A stretch of 26,202 nt of DNA, taken from positions 1-26,202 of the forward strand of contig JAOZLR010000004.1 in NCBI GenBank assembly GCA_029934735.1, in the 5' to 3' direction. The notes under the pieces are model-generated. The model saw nothing but the letters and a program-made list of their open reading frames with translations, did not search any database and had not been told where the DNA came from. The position numbers and the translations under genes were made by a program. Positions 22,800-26,202 of this stretch are shown here, one piece after another. The number at the start of each line of letters is the position of its first letter. Within the stretch, counting starts at the first letter, position 1. Origin of the DNA: Bacteroidales bacterium. GTDB taxonomy: Bacteria; Bacteroidota; Bacteroidia; Bacteroidales; JAADJA01.

Positions 22800-22860
22800 C
22801 TTGGCTCTAACAATCTTACTTCCTGGTTCTAAGAATCTAGTGTTCTGGTCCTGGCTCTCA
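22800..22860. repeat. Degenerate CCTGGYTCTAA repeat next to rlmB
   Basis: Three related 11-base units occur at 22800-22810 (CTTGGCTCTAA), 22822-22832 (CCTGGTTCTAA) and 22850-22860 (CCTGGCTCTCA), with a partial TCTGGTCC between the last two. They begin just after the rlmB stop codon at 22864. Similar low-complexity units occur between genes in other Bacteroidota genomes; function unknown. Confidence 0.45.
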
Positions 22861-22863
22861 AAT

Positions 22864-23601
22864 CTACACCACCCTCTGCTTAACAACCTCAAATAATACA
22901 ATGCCAGTAGCTACGGAAACATTAAGTGACTCAATTTCACCATTCAACGGAATCTTAACAGTCTCGTCACAAAGTTTCAGATACTCCCCTGAAACTCCCC
23001 TTTCCTCAGAACCCATGATAATAGCAAGTGGGGTTTTATAATCCTGCATATAATATAATGTATCTGCCTTTTCGGTGGCAGCAACTATTTTAAGTCCGCT
23101 TTGTTTCAAAAATGTAATAGCATCTTTCAAATTATGATTTCGACAAACAGGAATCCTGTTCAGTGCTCCGGATGATGTTTTCACAGCAACTTCATTCACC
23201 TGAGCTGCACCTTTTGAAGCAATGAGAATAGCATCCACGCCAGCACATTCTGCAGTTCGTGCAATGGCTCCAAAATTCCTGACATCAGTAATACTGTCGA
23301 GAATCAAAATAAAAGGAGTTTCTCCTTTTTCAAATACACCAGGCAGTAACACCTCAATATCAGTATATTCGATAGCGGAGATAAAAGCTACCAGCCCCTG
23401 ATGGTTATGCATTGTAAGCCTGTTCAATTTCTCTTTCGGAACATATTGAAGAGGTATTTCATGCAATTTTGTAATTTGTCGTACAATCTGGTCCTTATGA
23501 GGATGAAGGTTCTTTTGAACAAATAGCCTGTCAATTACTTTTCCCGATTTGATTGCTTCAATTACCGGTTGAAATCCGTAAATTATATTATCTTTACCCA
23601 A
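22864..23601 (-). CDS. rlmB: 23S rRNA 2'-O-methyltransferase of the SpoU/TrmH family, RlmB-like
   Basis: SpoU-family enzymes use a knotted fold to transfer methyl from S-adenosylmethionine to a ribose 2'-OH; RlmB acts on G2251 of 23S rRNA. I start at TTG 23601, giving MGKDNIIYGFQPVIEAI and 245 residues, the normal size. The N-terminal substrate domain spans 1 to about 80. Motif 1 is DSITDVRNFGAIARTAECAG (102-121, with N109 and R115), motif 2 MGSEERGVS (196-204), motif 3 SLNVSVATGI (225-234). The frame stays open upstream to 23865, but that part is AT-rich, lacks family similarity and overlaps gdhA, and a -7-like TATCTTTG at 23624-23631 lies inside it. The exact target nucleotide is inferred from the family. 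Confidence 0.85.
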   Translation of the reverse strand: MGKDNIIYGFQPVIEAIKSGKVIDRLFVQKNLHPHKDQIVRQITKLHEIPLQYVPKEKLNRLTMHNHQGLVAFISAIEYTDIEVLLPGVFEKGETPFILILDSITDVRNFGAIARTAECAGVDAILIASKGAAQVNEVAVKTSSGALNRIPVCRNHNLKDAITFLKQSGLKIVAATEKADTLYYMQDYKTPLAIIMGSEERGVSGEYLKLCDETVKIPLNGEIESLNVSVATGIVLFEVVKQRVV

Positions 23602-23623
23602 AATATATCTTTTAAAGTTTTTG

Positions 23624-23631
23624 CAAAGATA
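23624..23631 (-). promoter_or_regulatory. Candidate -7 element of rlmB
   Basis: The minus strand reads TATCTTTG, matching TAnnTTTG. Initiation near 23617 would leave about 16 bases to the TTG start at 23601, which supports the short form of the protein. A TTTG at 23645-23648 is too close (13 bases) to be a standard -33 element. Confidence 0.4.
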
Positions 23632-23715
23632 TTGAATTATTCTGCAAATGCTTTGAATAAACTTATTGAATAGCAGATACAATATGATTACTATTTTATC
23701 AAAAAAATGTAGAAT

Positions 23716-23723
23716 TAAATTTG
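23716..23723 (+). promoter_or_regulatory. Candidate -7 element upstream of gdhA
   Basis: The plus strand reads TAAATTTG, matching TAnnTTTG. A start near 23730 would give a leader of about 95 bases. No -33 TTTG is seen at a suitable distance and the region is very AT-rich, so a chance match is possible. Confidence 0.25.
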
Positions 23724-23823
23724 GAAATACCATTTTTAACATTGACTTTTGCCACAGTTTTATAGTTGTTAATAAATTAACACAAAAGATAACTAAGTAA
23801 TAATCAATAAAAACGTACAGAAT

Positions 23824-25161
23824 ATGAATCTGGAAAAAATTATGACCAACCTCGAAAAGAAGCATCCTGGCGAGGTTGAATATCTACAAGCAGTACGGGA
23901 AGTTCTGGAGTCAATAGAAGATGCTGTTAACCAGAATCCTCAATTTGAATCGGCAGGTATTATCGACAGGCTTATTGAACCTGATCGCATATTAACTTTT
24001 AAGGTTCCCTGGATTGATGATTCGGGAAGTGTTAATGTAAACCTGGGTTATCGTGTTCAATTCAACAATGCACTCGGGCCATACAAAGGCGGACTGCGTT
24101 TTCACCCAAGCGTCAATCTGAGTATTCTTAAGTTCTTAGGTTTTGAGCAGATATTCAAAAACAGCCTGACAACACTGCCTATTGGTGGAAGTAAAGGTGG
24201 TTCCGATTTCAACCCTAAAGGTAAATCCGACAGGGAGATAATGCGTTTTTGCCAGTCGTTTATGCTTGAACTCTGGAAACTCATCGGGCCTGAAATGGAT
24301 GTTCCTGCAGGAGACATCGGTGTTGGCGGTAAGGAGATCGGTTATCTTTATGGAATGTATAAAAAGCTTACACGTGAACATCACGGTGTTTTAACAGGGA
24401 AAGGGCTGAGCTGGGGAGGAAGCCTTATCCGTCCGGAAGCAACAGGCTTCGGAACTGTATATTTTGCTAAGGAGATGCTGGCAACAAAAGGCGAAACCTT
24501 TGAAGGAAAAATAGTTTGTGTTTCAGGTTTTGGAAATGTAGCCTGGGGAGCCGTTAAGAAAGTAACAGAATTTGGTGGAAAAGTAGTTACTCTGTCAGGC
24601 CCTGACGGATATATCCACGACGCTGAAGGCATTTCGGGTGAAAAGATTGAGTATATGCTCGAACTTCGTGCTTCGAATCAGGATATCGTTGCACCTTATG
24701 CCGACGAATTCCCCGAAGCTACTTTCGTAGCAGGCAAACATCCCTGGGAAGTTAAATGCGATGTTGCACTTCCTTGTGCTACACAAAACGAACTGAATGA
24801 GGAAGATGCAAACATACTGGTTAAAAACGGCTGTATGTGCATTGCTGAAGGAGCCAATATGCCTTCAACACGTGAGGCAATTGAGGTATTTCTTAAAAAT
24901 GAGGTTCTTTTTGCACCCGGAAAAGCTGTTAATGCTGGAGGAGTTGCCACATCAGGACTTGAGATGTCGCAAAATGCCATGAAACTAAACTGGCGTAAAG
25001 AGGAGGTGGATGAAAAGCTGCACCACATTATGCAAAGTATCCATCACACCTGTATGGATAACGGCAAAGAAGCCGATGGATATATTAATTACGTTAAAGG
25101 TGCTAATGTAGCAGGCTTCCTGAAAGTGGCAAATGCAATGCTGGATCAGGGAATAATCTAA
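23824..25161 (+). CDS. gdhA: Glutamate dehydrogenase, NADP-type hexameric
   Basis: This enzyme interconverts 2-oxoglutarate plus ammonium and glutamate; the close match to E. coli GdhA suggests an NADPH-using, assimilatory role. The 445-residue length is normal. The catalytic domain has NALGPYKGGLRFHPSVNLSILKFLGFEQ, then LPIGGSKGGSDF (118-129) with catalytic K124, and PAGDIGVGGKEIGYLYG (161-177) with D164. LTGKGLSWGGSLIRPEATGFG (190-210) leads into the nucleotide domain with VSGFGNVAWGA (233-243). Two in-frame ATG codons (23824, 23842) are possible; the first fits the family length. It is divergent from rlmB and followed by a strong terminator, so it is probably monocistronic. Confidence 0.97.
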   Translation: MNLEKIMTNLEKKHPGEVEYLQAVREVLESIEDAVNQNPQFESAGIIDRLIEPDRILTFKVPWIDDSGSVNVNLGYRVQFNNALGPYKGGLRFHPSVNLSILKFLGFEQIFKNSLTTLPIGGSKGGSDFNPKGKSDREIMRFCQSFMLELWKLIGPEMDVPAGDIGVGGKEIGYLYGMYKKLTREHHGVLTGKGLSWGGSLIRPEATGFGTVYFAKEMLATKGETFEGKIVCVSGFGNVAWGAVKKVTEFGGKVVTLSGPDGYIHDAEGISGEKIEYMLELRASNQDIVAPYADEFPEATFVAGKHPWEVKCDVALPCATQNELNEEDANILVKNGCMCIAEGANMPSTREAIEVFLKNEVLFAPGKAVNAGGVATSGLEMSQNAMKLNWRKEEVDEKLHHIMQSIHHTCMDNGKEADGYINYVKGANVAGFLKVANAMLDQGII

Positions 25162-25190
25162 GATATAAAAACTTACCATTTGACAGAAAT

Positions 25191-25228
25191 GGCCTGTTAG
25201 GTTTTTTATTGTCTTGCAGGCCTTTTTT
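25191..25228 (+). terminator. Rho-independent terminator of gdhA
   Basis: GGCCTG (25191-25196) pairs with CAGGCC (25217-25222), six G-C-rich pairs around a 20-base loop, followed by six T (25223-25228). It begins 29 bases after the gdhA stop. Confidence 0.85.
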
Positions 25229-25268
25229 GATTTACGATTTACGACGACGATTTACGAAGACGATTTAC
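25229..25268. repeat. Short degenerate GATTTACGA tandem repeat
   Basis: GATTTAC occurs at 25229, 25236, 25249 and 25262, spaced 7, 13 and 13 bases, with CGA or AGA fillers. It lies between the gdhA terminator and the stop codon of the convergent dehydrogenase gene. It resembles simple intergenic repeats seen in other Bacteroidota; no function is assigned. Confidence 0.6.
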
Positions 25269-25269
25269 T

Positions 25270-26076
25270 TTATTTAAAAGGCGAATCAGGCTCTTTGGCC
25301 ATATGATTATAAACCATTTTATCCATAAACTTTGGGAAAAATTTGTTTAAAACAACCATTAATTTGCCTTGTGAGGTTAATGTAAGACGATCTTTCCTTT
25401 TCTGAATAGCTTTAAAAATCTGTAAGGCAACCTCATCTGCACTCATCATTTTATCTTCATTACGGGGAGATTCTCCTTGATGTGAACCATCAGCAGCCAG
25501 GGCCGTATTACGAATATTTGAAGTTGTAAAACCAGGGCAGGCAATCAAAACGTGCAGATATTTTTTCATATTTTCGATCCTCAAAACCTCAAGGAAGCCC
25601 TGCATAGCAAATTTGGAAGCAGAATAGCCTGCCCTTCCCGGAAGCCCTTTATAACCTGCGATTGAAGAAACTCCCACAACAGAACCTTTTGACTTTAACA
25701 GATGAGTTAAGGCAAATTTAGAACAATAAACGGTTCCCCAAAAATTAACATCCATCAGTTTTCTGATAACATTTAAATCAGTATTCTCAAATAATGCCCT
25801 CATCGAAATGCCTGCATTATTAATCAGAATATCAATCCCACCGAATTTAATAACCGTTTCATTTATAAGATTACGGCATTCTGATTCGCTACTTACATCT
25901 GTCTTAACCGACAACACTTCTGCAGCATCCTTACTCAGTTCTTCAGCAAGCTTATTAAGTTTCCCGATATTACGCGCTGCAATAACCACGTTAGCACCTG
26001 CCAAAGCAAACCTTTTCGCCAGTGCCTCCCCTATCCCAGAGGACGCTCCGGTAATTACTACTACTTTATCTTTCAT
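25270..26076 (-). CDS. Short-chain dehydrogenase/reductase (SDR family)
   Basis: This is a 268-residue classical SDR, an NAD(P)-dependent oxidoreductase with a Rossmann fold. The cofactor motif TGASSGIG is at 9-16, NNAG at 86-89, catalytic S138 in VSSIAG, and YSASK (151-155) with catalytic Y151 and K155. N111 in DVNFWG completes the tetrad. AARN after the second strand (34-37) has a basic residue that often favours NADP. The C-terminal part (about 185-268) is variable and gives no substrate clue. Ends converge with gdhA; the start is divergent from the partial gene at the window end. The substrate cannot be told from sequence. Confidence 0.92.
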   Translation of the reverse strand: MKDKVVVITGASSGIGEALAKRFALAGANVVIAARNIGKLNKLAEELSKDAAEVLSVKTDVSSESECRNLINETVIKFGGIDILINNAGISMRALFENTDLNVIRKLMDVNFWGTVYCSKFALTHLLKSKGSVVGVSSIAGYKGLPGRAGYSASKFAMQGFLEVLRIENMKKYLHVLIACPGFTTSNIRNTALAADGSHQGESPRNEDKMMSADEVALQIFKAIQKRKDRLTLTSQGKLMVVLNKFFPKFMDKMVYNHMAKEPDSPFK

Positions 26077-26105
26077 TAATCTGTAAATTAAATAATATTA
26101 TTCAA

Positions 26106-26113
26106 CAAAATTA
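26106..26113 (-). promoter_or_regulatory. Candidate -7 element of the SDR gene
   Basis: The minus strand reads TAATTTTG, matching TAnnTTTG, about 30 bases upstream of the SDR start codon at 26076. No matching -33 TTTG is visible at the standard spacing. It nearly abuts an oppositely oriented element at 26126-26133. Confidence 0.35.
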
Positions 26114-26125
26114 ATCATTCTGTAA

Positions 26126-26133
26126 TATCTTTG
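26126..26133 (+). promoter_or_regulatory. Candidate -7 element of the gene at the window end
   Basis: The plus strand reads TATCTTTG, matching TAnnTTTG, and would place the transcript start near 26139, about 24 bases ahead of the ATG at 26163. A -33 element is not evident. The arrangement with the minus-strand element suggests a compact divergent promoter. Confidence 0.45.
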
Positions 26134-26162
26134 AAGCGGAAACTTACTTCAACTATTTTATA

Positions 26163-26202
26163 ATGACAAACAGGGAATTATTTTTCAGATATATGGGTCT
26201 TC
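26163..26202 (+). CDS. Start of a gene cut by the window end, possibly an aminotransferase
   Basis: Only 13 complete codons are visible: MTNRELFFRYMGL. The ATG lies about 24 bases after the expected transcript start of a TAnnTTTG promoter, and the frame stays open to the window end. The opening resembles the N-terminus of class III (acetylornithine/aspartate-type) aminotransferases in Bacteroidota, which often begin with a RELFF-type helix, but 13 residues are too few for a firm call. Confidence 0.4.
   Translation, partial: MTNRELFFRYMGL

Noticed and set aside
1..26202. A new defence, toxin or biosynthetic system
   Set aside because: All sizeable frames belong to known core families or to small flanking genes; nothing suggests a multi-gene accessory system.

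Overview
The window is a core-genome segment of a member of the Bacteroidota (Bacteroidetes), probably close to Bacteroidales/Marinilabiliales. The evidence is AT-rich sequence, repeated matches to the Bacteroidota promoter -7 element TAnnTTTG, a near-absence of Shine-Dalgarno (SD) sequences in gene leaders, Bacteroidota-type ribosomal proteins (zinc-free S4, S14 and L36), a str-S10-spc-alpha supercluster without tuf or adk, and beta-barrel and TolC proteins with Bacteroidota-style signal peptides.

Layout. Positions 1-160 hold small palindromic intergenic repeats. 161-700 (minus) is a small predicted outer-membrane beta-barrel protein. 761-961 (plus) is a decayed C-terminal remnant of an RND efflux pump, followed by an intact TolC-type outer-membrane channel gene (986-2473). 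A 336-base spacer with repeat-like DNA and the eno terminator separates this accessory end from enolase (2810-4102, minus).

The body, 22277 down to 4209 on the minus strand, is one run of 33 genes: rpsL-rpsG-fusA-rpsJ-rplC-rplD-rplW-rplB-rpsS-rplV-rpsC-rplP-rpmC-rpsQ-rplN-rplX-rplE-rpsN-rpsH-rplF-rplR-rpsE-rpmD-rplO-secY-map-infA-rpmJ-rpsM-rpsK-rpsD-rpoA-rplQ. No gap exceeds 61 bases and I see no convincing internal terminator. It ends in a strong hairpin/T-tract after rplQ, and eno follows with its own candidate promoter. Upstream of rpsL are two promoter-like elements about 260 bases apart, with a leader between them that can form several hairpins.

The right flank has repeat-rich intergenic DNA (22700-22860), an RlmB/TrmH-type 23S rRNA 2'-O-methyltransferase (minus), a divergent NADP-type glutamate dehydrogenase (plus) with a clear terminator, a short-chain dehydrogenase (minus), and the first 13 codons of a divergent gene cut by the window end.

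The genes encode the ribosome, the translocation factor EF-G, initiation factor IF-1, N-terminal Met removal, the Sec channel and the RNA polymerase alpha subunit, flanked by rRNA modification, glycolysis and ammonium assimilation. I do not see a new multi-gene system. The points most worth a second look are the 115-residue charged tail on L17, the structured double-promoter leader of the str operon, the isolated strong SD in front of rpmJ, the RND pump remnant beside an intact TolC gene, and several families of short intergenic repeats confined to the edges of the ribosomal cluster.
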